From Caballeronia sordidicola (GTDB lineage: Bacteria > Pseudomonadota > Gammaproteobacteria > Burkholderiales > Burkholderiaceae), in the NCBI RefSeq assembly GCF_002220365.1, contig NZ_MTHB01000278.1, positions 124,001-188,000 on the forward strand: DNA of 64,000 bases, given 5' to 3'. Shown in pieces: positions 1-8,689 of the stretch; positions within the stretch are counted from its first letter, which is position 1, and each line of letters begins with the position of its first letter. A model generated the notes under the pieces. That model ran no database searches, was not told the DNA's origin, and saw only the letters and a list, made by a program, of their open reading frames with translations. The position numbers and the translations under genes are program-made.

Positions 1-272
1 GATCCGACCAGCAACAGGTCGTCGTCGGCCACCATCAGTTTGTTATGCACGTTCGCTCAATCCGTTTCGATCTCCTGCACGCTCGGCGACATCAGGCGAT
101 ACCGGTCGCGCACATCCGCTTGCGTGAGCAATCGGCGCAGCCGAGTGCGCAGCACGCCCATTGTCATTTCATCGCGAAAATGATCGGAGCCGTCGATCAG
201 CAAACTCAAACGATCAGCATGCCGAACGCTGTCGCCTCTGCGGCCCGGTTTAAAAAACGCTTCGGTGCTCAT
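1..272 (-). pseudogene. phospholipase D-like protein, truncated and stop-interrupted remnant (runs off left edge)
   Basis: Read leftward, the frame carries a stretch resembling the region before the second HKD motif of PLD-family phosphodiesterases (TMGVLRTRLRRLL, then DRYRLMSPSV), followed by an in-frame TGA at 57-59 and then, still in the same frame, ANVHNKLMVADDDLLLVGS up to the window edge. That last segment contains the HxKxxxxD catalytic signature. Intact relatives have several hundred residues with two HKD motifs; here only about 70 recognisable residues precede the stop and no first HKD motif is visible upstream. A single substitution, for example a tryptophan TGG to TGA, would explain the stop, but the missing 5' half points to a decayed gene. 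The rest lies outside the window. Confidence 0.6.
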
Positions 273-471
273 ACGGTCAGCGGGTCCAGACGAAATCTTT
301 AACACGTTCGCCGCGCGCAAAAATAGCGGATCGCAGGACGGATCGTGTCGATGAGTCGTGCGATGAGTCGTATCGATGAAGCAAGGGTTCATATGATGAT
401 ATTTGCGAGCGCCGTGCGCGATTGCACGCTGCGCAAAACCTTCGCATTACCGTACAGGAAATGATCCGACC

Positions 472-494
472 ATCTGTACCGGTACTGTACAGAT
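472..494. promoter_or_regulatory. palindromic operator-like element upstream of the LysE gene
   Basis: ATCTGTAC (472-479) and GTACAGAT (487-494) are perfect 8-base inverted repeats; a nested perfect palindrome GTACCGGTAC sits at 476-485. It lies about 75 bases before the LysE-type exporter start, where a repressor or activator site would be expected. The binding protein is unknown. Confidence 0.5.
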
Positions 495-569
495 CACATC
501 TCATACACTGAAGCCAGCGGACTATCGACCCAATTCAGTTCTTGCCTCAGGCAAACGCCAGGAAAAACC

Positions 570-1196
570 ATGCACCTCGACACTGCCGCGTTAATGACTG
601 CTCTCCCGGCCGCGGTGCTATTTGCGCTCGTCACTACTATCACGCCCGGTCCGAACAACACCATGCTGCTCGCGTCGGGGGTGAACTTCGGGTTGCGCCG
701 CACCGTACCGCACGTGCTCGGCATCAGCGTGGGGGTGGCCATCCTCATGGTGCTGGTCGGTCTTGGCGTGGGGCAGGCATTTGCGCGTTTCGCATGGGCT
801 TATACGGTGCTGGAAACGGTGAGCGTTGCTTACTTGCTATACCTCGCATGGAAGATCGCCAATTCGTCGACCATGCAGGTTCGCGACGGCGAACGCCGGC
901 CCATGCGGTTTATCGAAGCGGCCGCGTTCCAGTGGATCAACCCGAAGGCATGGATGATGGTGCTGACAGCCGCGACCACTATCCATTTGCATTCGAGCTT
1001 TTCGCTCAACGCCGTCTTGATGGCGGTGGTGTTTATCGTCGTTGGATTGCCATGCATCACCATGTGGGCTGCGTTCGGCACGTCCATGCGGCGGCTGCTC
1101 ACGCAACCGCGCTGGTTGCGTGCTTTCAACTGGACAATGGCCGCGCTGCTTGTGTTGTCTTTGTATCCGATTGTCGAGCGGGCGTTGGCATCATGA
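570..1196 (+). CDS. LysE-family amino-acid exporter
   Basis: An inner-membrane exporter of the LysE/RhtB family, which expels amino acids or related small metabolites using the proton motive force. The 208 residues match the family length and contain about six hydrophobic segments. The family signature TPGPNN is at residues 25-30 of the first helix pair, and a second conserved stretch, WINPKAWMM, lies near residue 119. It is a single gene with its own upstream palindrome (472-494) and no co-oriented partner. The substrate cannot be read from the sequence. The start at 570 gives a normal LysE N-terminus. Confidence 0.88.
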   Translation: MHLDTAALMTALPAAVLFALVTTITPGPNNTMLLASGVNFGLRRTVPHVLGISVGVAILMVLVGLGVGQAFARFAWAYTVLETVSVAYLLYLAWKIANSSTMQVRDGERRPMRFIEAAAFQWINPKAWMMVLTAATTIHLHSSFSLNAVLMAVVFIVVGLPCITMWAAFGTSMRRLLTQPRWLRAFNWTMAALLVLSLYPIVERALAS

Positions 1197-1488
1197 CGGA
1201 GATTGGCGCGGCTTGCCAGTGTAATCAGTGTTGCCGTCGTTACATTCGCGATGGTCTGATTTGAAGGCAGGGCATCAGATCCGGCCTATTTTTTCCCAAG
1301 GCGGCGCATACTGGCTGGTGCCTGCCGTCGCGCAAAATATGCAGCCTGGTTGCAACTTTAGCCATATAGATTCGGCAAGAAATGCGCACGCTCCGTTATG
1401 CGGGGATCGACAGGCATGTACGAAGCTTGCTGCCCGATCAACTCGCGCCCTTGTTGGCGCGTCTTTGAAATCTCCCAAGGAGTACGCC

Positions 1489-1653
1489 ATGTCTGGAGCA
1501 AACCGCCCGTCCGGTCCCGCAACACGCAAGTCCCTCGATCTCGCCGACCAGATTGAACGCGATGAACTCGAGAACCAACTACCGGATGCGCTAAACCACG
1601 CCGACGATGACGACCTCGACGACGAACCCGACACCGGCAAGCCCCGCCGATAA
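1489..1653 (+). CDS. small acidic hypothetical protein (54 aa)
   Basis: A 54-residue hydrophilic protein ending in a run of Asp and Glu (DDDDLDDEPDTG) and a basic tail. AAGGAG stands seven bases before the ATG at 1489 and a clear intrinsic terminator follows at 1696, so it looks like a real transcription unit although longer upstream frames exist. No hydrophobic segment, signal peptide or known domain is visible; it is probably disordered. It resembles the other small charged proteins of this window (11081, 14424) in composition only. Function unknown. Confidence 0.6.
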   Translation: MSGANRPSGPATRKSLDLADQIERDELENQLPDALNHADDDDLDDEPDTGKPRR

Positions 1654-1695
1654 CATTTCTCCTCCATTGCCGCGCCTGTTGGCGCGTCCTCCAAG

Positions 1696-1727
1696 GCCGC
1701 ACGTGCGCAACGCAGTGCGGCTTTTTT
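1696..1727 (+). terminator. intrinsic terminator after the small acidic gene
   Basis: GCCGCAC (1696-1702) pairs with GTGCGGC (1715-1721), directly followed by six T residues. It lies about 45 bases after the stop of the 54-residue gene. Confidence 0.8.
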
Positions 1728-1897
1728 GTGCGTGGATCTTTTTGCGCCCTGTTTTCCGGAGTGGAGGATCTTGGGCACGGCGGTTGCTCTGAGTTCGAGC
1801 GCTGCGGGACACAGCGGCAGAATTAAGGCAGTCAAGGCGGCGAAGGCGTCAAGCCAGCACGCAAACCAATCCGATAATCGACCCTTTGGAGGGCTTC

Positions 1898-2059
1898 ATG
1901 CTTCGATACGCTGTCATCTTTTTCATCATCGCGATCATCGCGGCATTCTTTGGCTTTGGCGGTATTGCGAGTGGTGCAACCGAAATTGCGAAGATCCTGT
2001 TCTTCATCTTTATCGTGATCTTCCTGGCAACGTTGTTGCTCGGCGTGTTCCGGCGATGA
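1898..2059 (+). CDS. DUF1328 family small membrane protein (YtjA-like)
   Basis: A 53-residue protein, too short for most gene finders, matching the DUF1328/YtjA pattern: [20 protein letters not shown], a [12 protein letters not shown] linker, then a second hydrophobic helix and a basic end (GVFRR). Two transmembrane helices joined by the conserved glycine/alanine turn are the family hallmark. GGAG lies at 1889-1892, six bases before the ATG. A perfect 13-base hairpin follows. The family is widespread in proteobacteria and often stress-associated; its molecular role is not known. Confidence 0.85.
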   Translation: MLRYAVIFFIIAIIAAFFGFGGIASGATEIAKILFFIFIVIFLATLLLGVFRR

Positions 2060-2118
2060 AGCAGCAGGCCAGCGGTCGATCGCTTTGATTCAAGGCACGA
2101 ACGCTGGTTGCACAGGAC

Positions 2119-2160
2119 GAAAAAGCCTCGCTTGAGCCTCGCTTCCCGCGAGGCTTTTTC
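2119..2160. terminator. bidirectional terminator between DUF1328 and MocR genes
   Basis: GAAAAAGCCTCGC (2119-2131) and GCGAGGCTTTTTC (2148-2160) form a perfect 13-base stem with A-rich and T-rich flanks. It serves both convergent genes, ending at 2059 (+) and 2187 (-). Confidence 0.88.
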
Positions 2161-2186
2161 ATTGGGAGAAATGATGCGATCAGGCT

Positions 2187-3596
2187 CTAGCGTTCGATCC
2201 ACTTCTCGATAAACCCCCACAACGCATCATCAGTGGAATACGGCACGTTGAAGCGAAACCAATTGCTTGCGGCATCGCCCGGACGGAAGTACGAACCGGG
2301 CGCCAGCCAGATGCCGTCTTCAAGCGCCTGCGTCGCCAGTTCGCTCGCTTGTTCGGGTTCAACCGGTAAGCGCGCCCATACGAACAAGCCGGCACGCGGC
2401 CGATGAAACAGTTCAAGCCCGAGCGCGTCCATCCGGTCCTCGACCTGCACGTGCGCGTCCTTGAGTTTTTCGGTGACCGATTCCACGTGACGCGCATAGC
2501 GGCCCTCAGTCAGCACTTTCTCGACAATGCGTTCCGTCGCCGCCGATGAAGTCAGCCCCACCGCCATCTTCGTACGCGCCAGTTCACGCAGCACGTCACG
2601 CTCGGCGACCACATACCCGCAGCGCAATCCTGGTGTGATCGTCTTCGAAAACCCGCCGACATACAGCACACGGTTCAAGCCTTCCATGGCGGCCAGAAGC
2701 GGTGCACCGGACGGCGCGAGCTCGCGGTTCACATCGTCTTCCACAACCCACAAGCCGTAGCGTTCCGCGATCTGCAACAGGCGAAACGCCGCCGCCATGC
2801 CGAAGGTCGCACCGGTCGGATTTTGTAGCGTCGTGTTGAGAAAGATGGCCTTGGGACTATGCTCGATTACCAGCTGCTCGAGCACGTCGTTATCGATACC
2901 CGCCGGCGTGCGCGGTACGCCTCGCACGACCAGGCCACCCAGTTGCAGGATCTGCAGCAGATTGCAGTAGCCGGGATCTTCCACAATGACTGTATCGCCG
3001 GGGCGCAATAGCGTGCGCACGATCAGGTCGAGCGCCTGGGTAGCCCCGGCGGTCAGCAACACGTTCGTGGCCGGGTCCGCTGGCAAACCATAGCGGTCCA
3101 GTTGCTCGGCAATCCGCTCGCGCAACGGCGCAAAACCGTACGGATGCCCGTAGTCAGCCATGCGCGCCGCCGGCACCCGGCTGATCGAGCGCAACGCGTG
3201 ATGCAGGCCGCTTTCATTGACCCATTCGTTGGGCAACCAGCCGCAGCCGGCTTTGATCGGCACGGAGTGGTCGGCGAATACATCGGAGAGGAGCCAGGTC
3301 GCGGTAAGGCTCGGCGGCTGCCACGCCACGGCGCGCTTGTGGGCGGCCGGGGCTCGCGCCGCCACCCGATAACCCGAACCGCGCCGCGCGATTACGAGGC
3401 CCATCGACACAAGGCGTCCATACGCTTCCGTTACCGTGAAGGTACTCAGCCGCTCCGCCTGCGCGAGCTGGCGCACCGAAGGCAGCAACGCGCCGGCACG
3501 CAGCGCCTGCTGCTCGATAGCGCCGGAAAACGCCCGCACCAGTTGTTCGACGAGCGTCGCTTGCGCGCGCTCACGGTCCAGTTGGAGTTCGATCAT
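2187..3596 (-). CDS. MocR-type PLP-dependent transcriptional regulator
   Basis: A GntR-type winged helix (about residues 10-80, with LPSVRQLAQ and the RRGSGYRV wing) is fused to a class I aminotransferase-like domain (about 110-469), the architecture of MocR regulators. PLP-binding residues are present: Lys318 in GGFSKTITPG, Asn259 in LQNPTG, and the acidic pair at 287-288 in VVEDDV. Members usually sense an amino compound or PLP rather than catalyse transamination. It is divergent from the omega-amino-acid transaminase at 3757, with a triple half-site array between them, so it most likely controls that gene. The 469-residue length is typical. Confidence 0.9.
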   Translation of the reverse strand: MIELQLDRERAQATLVEQLVRAFSGAIEQQALRAGALLPSVRQLAQAERLSTFTVTEAYGRLVSMGLVIARRGSGYRVAARAPAAHKRAVAWQPPSLTATWLLSDVFADHSVPIKAGCGWLPNEWVNESGLHHALRSISRVPAARMADYGHPYGFAPLRERIAEQLDRYGLPADPATNVLLTAGATQALDLIVRTLLRPGDTVIVEDPGYCNLLQILQLGGLVVRGVPRTPAGIDNDVLEQLVIEHSPKAIFLNTTLQNPTGATFGMAAAFRLLQIAERYGLWVVEDDVNRELAPSGAPLLAAMEGLNRVLYVGGFSKTITPGLRCGYVVAERDVLRELARTKMAVGLTSSAATERIVEKVLTEGRYARHVESVTEKLKDAHVQVEDRMDALGLELFHRPRAGLFVWARLPVEPEQASELATQALEDGIWLAPGSYFRPGDAASNWFRFNVPYSTDDALWGFIEKWIER

Positions 3597-3649
3597 GAGT
3601 CGGCAGGAAGAGGATGATCAAGGTTGATCGCCCAAAGTGAATAACCAAT

Positions 3650-3700
3650 ACAGTTTGCACCATTTTGCCAGCACAGTTCTCCCCGCGACAGGACAACTGT
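3650..3700. promoter_or_regulatory. three ACAGTT half-sites, predicted MocR operator
   Basis: ACAGTT occurs at 3650-3655 and 3673-3678 as direct repeats and as the inverted AACTGT at 3695-3700, spaced 23 and 22 bases apart, about two helical turns. MocR operators of the GabR/PdxR type are commonly built from direct plus inverted half-sites. It sits between the divergent regulator and the transaminase. A separate GATCAA/TTGATC palindrome is at 3616-3629. Confidence 0.5.
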
Positions 3701-3756
3701 CTATGCCGCGGGTTTTTATCGAGGACTACATTGCGTGTTCTAACAGGAGATTTCCC

Positions 3757-5085
3757 ATGACTTCGCGCCCCGTCATCGACGACCTCTCGTCGTTCTGGAT
3801 GCCCTTCACCGCCAACCGGCAGTTCAAAGCTGCGCCGCGCCTGATCGAGGGCGCCAAGGGCATGTATTACCGCGCGACCGATGGCCGAGAGATTCTCGAC
3901 GGCTGTGCCGGCCTGTGGTGCGTGAATGCCGGCCATTGCCGCGATGAAATTGTTACCGCGATCCAGCAGCAAGCCGCCACGCTCGACTTTGCGCCGACCT
4001 TCCAGATGGGTCACCCGCTCGCGTTCGAAGCGGCCACGAAGGTTGCGGCGATCATGCCGGAAGGCCTCGACCGCATCTTCTTCACGAATTCCGGCTCCGA
4101 ATCCGTCGATACCGCGCTGAAAATCGCCCTTGCTTATCACCGCGCACGCGGCGAAGGCCAGCGCACGAAGCTGATCGGCCGGGAGCGCGGGTATCACGGC
4201 GTGGGTTTCGGCGGCATCTCGGTCGGCGGCATCGGGCCGAACCGCAAGACGTTTTCAGGCGCGTTGCTGCCTGGCATCGACCATCTGCCACATACGCACG
4301 CCCCTGAGCACAACGCATTTTCGAAGGGCCAGCCCGCGTGGGGCGCGCATCTCGCTGATGAACTCGAACGCCTCGTCGCGCTGCACGATGCGTCGACGAT
4401 CGCTGCCGTGATCGTGGAACCGCTCGCAGGTTCGACAGGTGTACTCGTGCCGCCGCAGGGTTATCTGCAAAAGCTGCGCGAGATCTGCACGAAGCACGGC
4501 ATCCTGCTGATCTTCGATGAAGTCATCACGGGATTCGGCCGGCTCGGCAAAGCGACGGCAGCGGAATATTTCGGCGTGACGCCGGACCTCATGACGCTGG
4601 CCAAGGCAATCAACAATGCCGCGATTCCAATGGGCGCCGTGGCCGCGCATCGCAACGTGCATGACACGATCGTCAACGCGGGTGCGGTGAACGGTATCGA
4701 GTTGTTCCACGGCTACACGTATTCGGCGCATCCCATGGCCGCCGCCGCCGCGATCGCCACGCTCGACCTGTATGCACGCGAGCAATTGTTTGAGCGGGCG
4801 GCGTCGAAGGCACCGAAGTTCGAAGCCGCTGCTCATGCGTTGCGCGATGCGCCTCACGTGAAGGACGTGCGCAATCTCGGCATGGTCGCGGGTATCGAAT
4901 TGAACTCGCGCGATGGCGCGCCGGGCGCGCGGGCCTATGAAGCCTTCGTAAAATGCTTCGAGGCGGGCGTCCTGGTGCGCTACACAAGCGATATTCTTGC
5001 GTTCTCACCGCCGCTGATCATTGAAGACGACCAGATCGAGCAGATTTTCAGCACGGTTCGCAAGGTCCTCGAAACGGTGAAATAA
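3757..5085 (+). CDS. omega-amino acid--pyruvate aminotransferase (class III)
   Basis: A PLP-dependent class III aminotransferase that moves the terminal amino group of beta-alanine or a similar omega-amino acid to pyruvate. From the ATG at 3757, preceded by AGGAGA, the protein has 442 residues, the usual size for beta-alanine--pyruvate transaminases; longer in-frame upstream sequence is not family-like. Visible landmarks are the phosphate-binding GSES (113-116), Asp254 in LIFDEVITGFGR and the Schiff-base Lys283 in LAKAINN. The N-terminal SSFWMPFTANRQFK is characteristic of this subgroup. It is divergent from a MocR regulator. Taurine, GABA or polyamine-derived substrates are possible. Confidence 0.88.
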   Translation: MTSRPVIDDLSSFWMPFTANRQFKAAPRLIEGAKGMYYRATDGREILDGCAGLWCVNAGHCRDEIVTAIQQQAATLDFAPTFQMGHPLAFEAATKVAAIMPEGLDRIFFTNSGSESVDTALKIALAYHRARGEGQRTKLIGRERGYHGVGFGGISVGGIGPNRKTFSGALLPGIDHLPHTHAPEHNAFSKGQPAWGAHLADELERLVALHDASTIAAVIVEPLAGSTGVLVPPQGYLQKLREICTKHGILLIFDEVITGFGRLGKATAAEYFGVTPDLMTLAKAINNAAIPMGAVAAHRNVHDTIVNAGAVNGIELFHGYTYSAHPMAAAAAIATLDLYAREQLFERAASKAPKFEAAAHALRDAPHVKDVRNLGMVAGIELNSRDGAPGARAYEAFVKCFEAGVLVRYTSDILAFSPPLIIEDDQIEQIFSTVRKVLETVK

Positions 5086-5150
5086 CGTGAGATCGACGGC
5101 TGCTTAAAGCCAATGATGCAGGCGGGACACGAGCCGTACTTGCAAGCGCG

Positions 5151-5185
5151 AAGGCCGTTCTGGTTGATCCGGAACGGCCTTTCTT
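5151..5185. terminator. intrinsic terminator after the transaminase
   Basis: AAGGCCGTTC (5151-5160) pairs perfectly with GAACGGCCTT (5172-5181), followed by a T-rich tail. It separates the transaminase from the convergent gene ending at 5218. Confidence 0.75.
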
Positions 5186-5217
5186 CGTGGAAGCGCTGCG
5201 AATGAGCGAATCGCGCT

Positions 5218-5712
5218 CTAGCGCGCGTGCCGTGCCGCGCCCGCCTTCGAAGCTGCCTTGCGGCGCGTCTGCCAGCCTTTCTTGGCCGAAGCCGAACGGT
5301 CAGCCGCAGAACGCCGGGTTGCGCTCGCATGCGCCTGCTTCGACAGTGACTTGGGCGAGGCGGCCCTGGTGGTCTCGCGTTTGAGGACTCGCGTAGACGT
5401 AGCGGAGCGTTTCGACTTCGATTCCGTGCTCGCGCTGCGTTGGGTCGTGTGCTGACCGGCCTGGGTGTCCTTCGCCACTTTCTTGCGGGTAGCGGCGCAG
5501 GCCGCGCCCTTCTTCGGCGCCTTCAGGCCCACATCGGATCTGCGTGCCTCCAACAACCCGATCGCGATCACCTGTTTCGCGGACTTCGCACCGTGCTTGC
5601 CTTCGCGCACGTGATCGATCTGCTCCTTCACGAACGCGCCGGCCTGCGTGCTGGGCGACTTTCCCGCACGTTTGGCGGCATGCGCGCGTTCGATGGTTTT
5701 CTTCGCCGGCAT
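5218..5712 (-). CDS. DUF6496-like basic protein with Lys/Ala-rich tail
   Basis: The first 65 residues (MPAKKTIERAHAAKRAGK, then FVKEQIDHVREGKHGAKSAKQVIAIGLLEARR) match a small conserved domain I recognise as DUF6496, found in soil proteobacteria. The remaining 100 residues are a low-complexity Lys/Arg/Ser/Ala tail, histone H1-like, ending WQTRRKAASKAGAARHAR. The very basic composition suggests nucleic-acid binding, but this is inference. The start at 5712 is set by AAAGGAG nine bases upstream; the frame stays open further upstream without a convincing start. It is convergent with the transaminase and divergent from the PepSY gene. Confidence 0.72.
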   Translation of the reverse strand: MPAKKTIERAHAAKRAGKSPSTQAGAFVKEQIDHVREGKHGAKSAKQVIAIGLLEARRSDVGLKAPKKGAACAATRKKVAKDTQAGQHTTQRSASTESKSKRSATSTRVLKRETTRAASPKSLSKQAHASATRRSAADRSASAKKGWQTRRKAASKAGAARHAR

Positions 5713-5895
5713 GATGACACTCCTTTGAAAAAACGTGGCCTGGTCTGGCTGAGGCAGTGCGGCAACAGCCGTGCCAACGCCTCTGCAGGCACCGCTGTGT
5801 GAATCCATCGCAGATCAGCATGTAAGCTCATGTTAGTATAACTACTGATCAACCTGGACGTTGCACGATCCCATCCGATTCGTTAAGGATACCCA

Positions 5896-6159
5896 ATGTT
5901 GAAGAAGACATACATCGCAGCAGGAGCCATCCTCGCACTCGCAGCAAGCAACGCGGCATTCGCGCATGACCAGCCGGGCGCGGGCTGGATATCGAAGGAC
6001 GCGGCAATCGCGAAGGTAAAGGCGCAGGGTTATGACGCGGTACGCCTCGAAGCGGACGACGGACGCTGGGAGGGCGAAGCCACCAAACAGGGCTTGTTCT
6101 ACGACATCCACGTCGACCCGTTCTCCGGCGCGCTGACGAGGAACGAATTAAAGAAGTAA
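5896..6159 (+). CDS. secreted PepSY-domain protein
   Basis: An 87-residue exported protein: a signal peptide of about 23 residues (two Lys, hydrophobic core, AAFA cleavage site) is followed by one small PepSY unit (ISKDAAIAKVKAQGYDAVRLEADDGRWEGEATKQGLFYDIHVDPFSGAL). The WEGEA...G..YDIHVDP..G pattern is the conserved half of the domain. Such single PepSY proteins are periplasmic, and some bind or inhibit peptidases or take part in sensing, but no partner is encoded beside it. AAGGA lies upstream of the ATG at 5896. Role unknown. Confidence 0.85.
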   Translation: MLKKTYIAAGAILALAASNAAFAHDQPGAGWISKDAAIAKVKAQGYDAVRLEADDGRWEGEATKQGLFYDIHVDPFSGALTRNELKK

Positions 6160-6237
6160 GCCTGTTCTACCCGTTGTAACCAGCTATAGAACCCCGGCCG
6201 GTTCGCGCCGGTGCAGTACACGCCGGTTCAGTTCACA

Positions 6238-6957
6238 TTACACACTCGCCTGCACCTCTCTCTCGTCCACACCGAGTTGCTCTTTCAACCCGGCCCATCC
6301 CTTCGGCGTCACCTGCACGGCCCGGGAGTTTTTCAAGCGGCGCACCCACCCCTTCGCGCAAAGCTGCGTCATGAACGCGACGCCCAGCGGACCGGCCAGA
6401 TGATGCCGCCGCTCGGTCCAGTCGAGACACTGCCGGGCGAGACCGCGCCGGGTCGGCTTCAGCCCGGCCATGTCCAGACCCATGCTGTTAAACCATTCGA
6501 CGCCGGCCGGCGTTACATCGAATTGCTTGTCATCGGTTGCGACAACCAGCGCGCGATCCTGCAACGCCTGCGTAATAGCCACGCCCAGGCCACCGGCCAG
6601 ATGGTCATAACAGCATCGTGCGAACTGCAGGTCACGCGCTTCCCGGCTGCGCGGCATGCGGCGCACCATGCCACCCGCTGGAACCGGTGCAATCGATGCA
6701 AGATTTTCAAGCGCCAGCGCAACGTGGGAACCGGCCAGCCGGTAATACCGATGCCGCCCCTGCGTTTGCACCAGCAACAACCCGCCCGCCAGCAGCTTGG
6801 AGAGATGCGAGCTTGCTGTCTGGGCGGTCACGCCGGCTGCATAGGCGAGCTCGCCTGCAGGGCGTGCGTGTCCGTCGGCGAGCGCCATGAGCATGGTGGC
6901 GCGCGTGGGATCGGCGATCAGGAAAGCGGCCGAAGAGACCGCGGGTTGAGGGCACAT
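6238..6957 (-). CDS. ArsR-type winged-helix transcriptional regulator
   Basis: The N-terminal 90 residues form an ArsR-like winged helix (LIADPTRATMLMALADG, then AGVTAQTASSHLSKLLAGGLL and RHRYYRLAG). The extended C-terminal half, with ARCCYDHLAGGLGVAITQAL, is the arrangement of longer ArsR proteins found beside drug or small-molecule exporters. GGAGATCC in front of the ATG at 6957 favours this start (239 aa); an upstream in-frame ATG at 7038 would add 27 residues. It is divergent from the MFS pump at 7086 with about 130 bases between them, and is probably its repressor. Cys pairs near residue 125 could sense a ligand, but this is unproven. Confidence 0.82.
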   Translation of the reverse strand: MCPQPAVSSAAFLIADPTRATMLMALADGHARPAGELAYAAGVTAQTASSHLSKLLAGGLLLVQTQGRHRYYRLAGSHVALALENLASIAPVPAGGMVRRMPRSREARDLQFARCCYDHLAGGLGVAITQALQDRALVVATDDKQFDVTPAGVEWFNSMGLDMAGLKPTRRGLARQCLDWTERRHHLAGPLGVAFMTQLCAKGWVRRLKNSRAVQVTPKGWAGLKEQLGVDEREVQASV

Positions 6958-7085
6958 TGGAGGATCTCCGCTTTGACCTCGCCATGATAGTCCGGCCGCC
7001 TGTCCGCATGCTTCGATACGCGCCGAAGCTTCTGGCATGACAACGTCCCTACACTGGATTTCCCGTCTCGTTCTCGAAAACTCCC

Positions 7086-8483
7086 GTGCCCAACATCCGT
7101 ACGCTTGAGCGCCGCGTCCTCGCTGCGACCAGCATCAGCTATATCGTCGTTATCCTCGATACTTCCATCGTCAACGTTGCACTGGGCAGCATCGCTGATG
7201 CCTTCGCGACCAACATTGCGGGCCTGCAATGGGTCGTCAACGCGTACACGCTGGCGTTCGCGAGCCTGCTGTTGACCGGCGGTGCACTGGGCGACCGGTT
7301 GGGCGCGAAAAATGTATATTTCGCCGGTCTGGCTGTGTTCACGGGGGCGTCCGCGCTCTGCGGCCTCGCGCCCAACTTGGAGACGCTGACAGGCGCGCGC
7401 GTGTTGCAAGGGATCGGTGCGTCGATGCTTGTGCCCTGTTCGCTGATGCTCATCAACCGCGCCTACGCCGACCCGGGCGAGCGCGGCCACGCGATCGGCC
7501 TTTGGGCCGCGTGCGGCGGCGCGGCGATGGCCGGTGGTCCATTGATTGGCGGCATCCTCATCCACGCATTCGGCTGGCGCAGCATCTTTCTCGCGAACCT
7601 GCCGATCGGATTGATCGGCTTATGGCTGACATCGCGGGTCGCAAACAATGAACGCGCTGAACGAGTTGATCGTGCACCGGCGACGCGCCATCTCGATCTC
7701 GCCGGTCAGGCGACCGCCATCCTGGCCTTGAGCATGTTGATCGCCGTGCTGATCGAAGGCCACTCATTCGGCTGGGGCTCGCCGTGGATCTTGAGCGGGA
7801 TTGCGCTGAACGTGCTTGCCGCGGCAAGCTTCTTCGCGATCGAATCAAAGCGGTCGCAGCCAATGTTGCCATTGTCCTTGTTCAGCAACCGGATTTTTTC
7901 CGGTGCCGCGTTTGTCTCGATGGTCTCGGCAATGACCTTTTATGGCTTGATCTTCACGCTCAGTCTTTATTTCCAGCAAGTGCGGGCTTATTCGCCGTTG
8001 CTGACCGGCCTCGCGTTCTTGCCGCTGACTGCGCTTGTGACGGCGGGCAGCATGTCGGCGGCGCGTTTTGTCAGGATGTTTGGACCGCGCCGGCCGATCT
8101 GCGTCGCACTGGGGATCTATACAATCGGCTTTCTTGGAATGCTGATATCGACGGACACGTCACCGTACTGGCTGATCGCGCTCCCCATGCCGGCGATCGG
8201 TTTTTTCGCCGGGCTCATCACGCCGATGGCCACCCGTTCGCTCATGGATACCGTCGATAAAAACCGCGCCGGGATTGCGGCCGGCGTGCTGAACTCGGCG
8301 CGGCAAACAGGCGCGGCGCTGGGTGTTGCGGTTTTTGGCGCGCTGCTCACAACGCCGGGGCAGTTTGAGCGGGGCATGCATACCGCGATGACGATGGCTG
8401 CGGCGGTTTCGCTGACAGCGGCGCTGGTTTGGTGGTTTGCATCGAAAGCGATGGCGCGCCAGCGAATTGGCCAAGTGGTTTAG
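7086..8483 (+). CDS. MFS drug-efflux transporter, DHA2 (EmrB/QacA-like)
   Basis: A proton-driven inner-membrane exporter of 465 residues. Motif C-like LDTSIVNVAL is in the first helix, motif A-like GGALGDRLGAKN follows helix 2, and a GWRSIFLANLPIG stretch typical of DHA2 proteins lies near residue 160. The C-terminal half contains the DHA2-type ARQTGAALGVAVFGAL. The start is a GTG at 7086 with only a weak ribosome-binding site. Divergent from the ArsR-type regulator, so it is probably derepressed by a toxic compound. The substrate is unknown. Confidence 0.88.
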   Translation: MPNIRTLERRVLAATSISYIVVILDTSIVNVALGSIADAFATNIAGLQWVVNAYTLAFASLLLTGGALGDRLGAKNVYFAGLAVFTGASALCGLAPNLETLTGARVLQGIGASMLVPCSLMLINRAYADPGERGHAIGLWAACGGAAMAGGPLIGGILIHAFGWRSIFLANLPIGLIGLWLTSRVANNERAERVDRAPATRHLDLAGQATAILALSMLIAVLIEGHSFGWGSPWILSGIALNVLAAASFFAIESKRSQPMLPLSLFSNRIFSGAAFVSMVSAMTFYGLIFTLSLYFQQVRAYSPLLTGLAFLPLTALVTAGSMSAARFVRMFGPRRPICVALGIYTIGFLGMLISTDTSPYWLIALPMPAIGFFAGLITPMATRSLMDTVDKNRAGIAAGVLNSARQTGAALGVAVFGALLTTPGQFERGMHTAMTMAAAVSLTAALVWWFASKAMARQRIGQVV

Positions 8484-8689
8484 CCGTCTGAATGAGCCCG
8501 GTTTTGTTGGCGCTTGACAGATTCGGCCAACGGCTGGGGCGATTGCCGGGTGGACTCAAACGCGCCGGTGGACGGAGAATGCTGCCCGCGGCAAAATCGA
8601 GGCGCCGGCCCCCCGTTGCAAACGAGAAATCCCGCCCGCTGTGGCGGAATCCGCACAGCAATCCGCCGGTGTGAACCCTTTCTCCAATC

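Noticed and set aside
542-1264. An overlapping frame of about 240 codons covering the LysE gene.
   Set aside because: It is out of frame with the LysE signature motifs and shows only compositionally biased Arg/His/Ala sequence.
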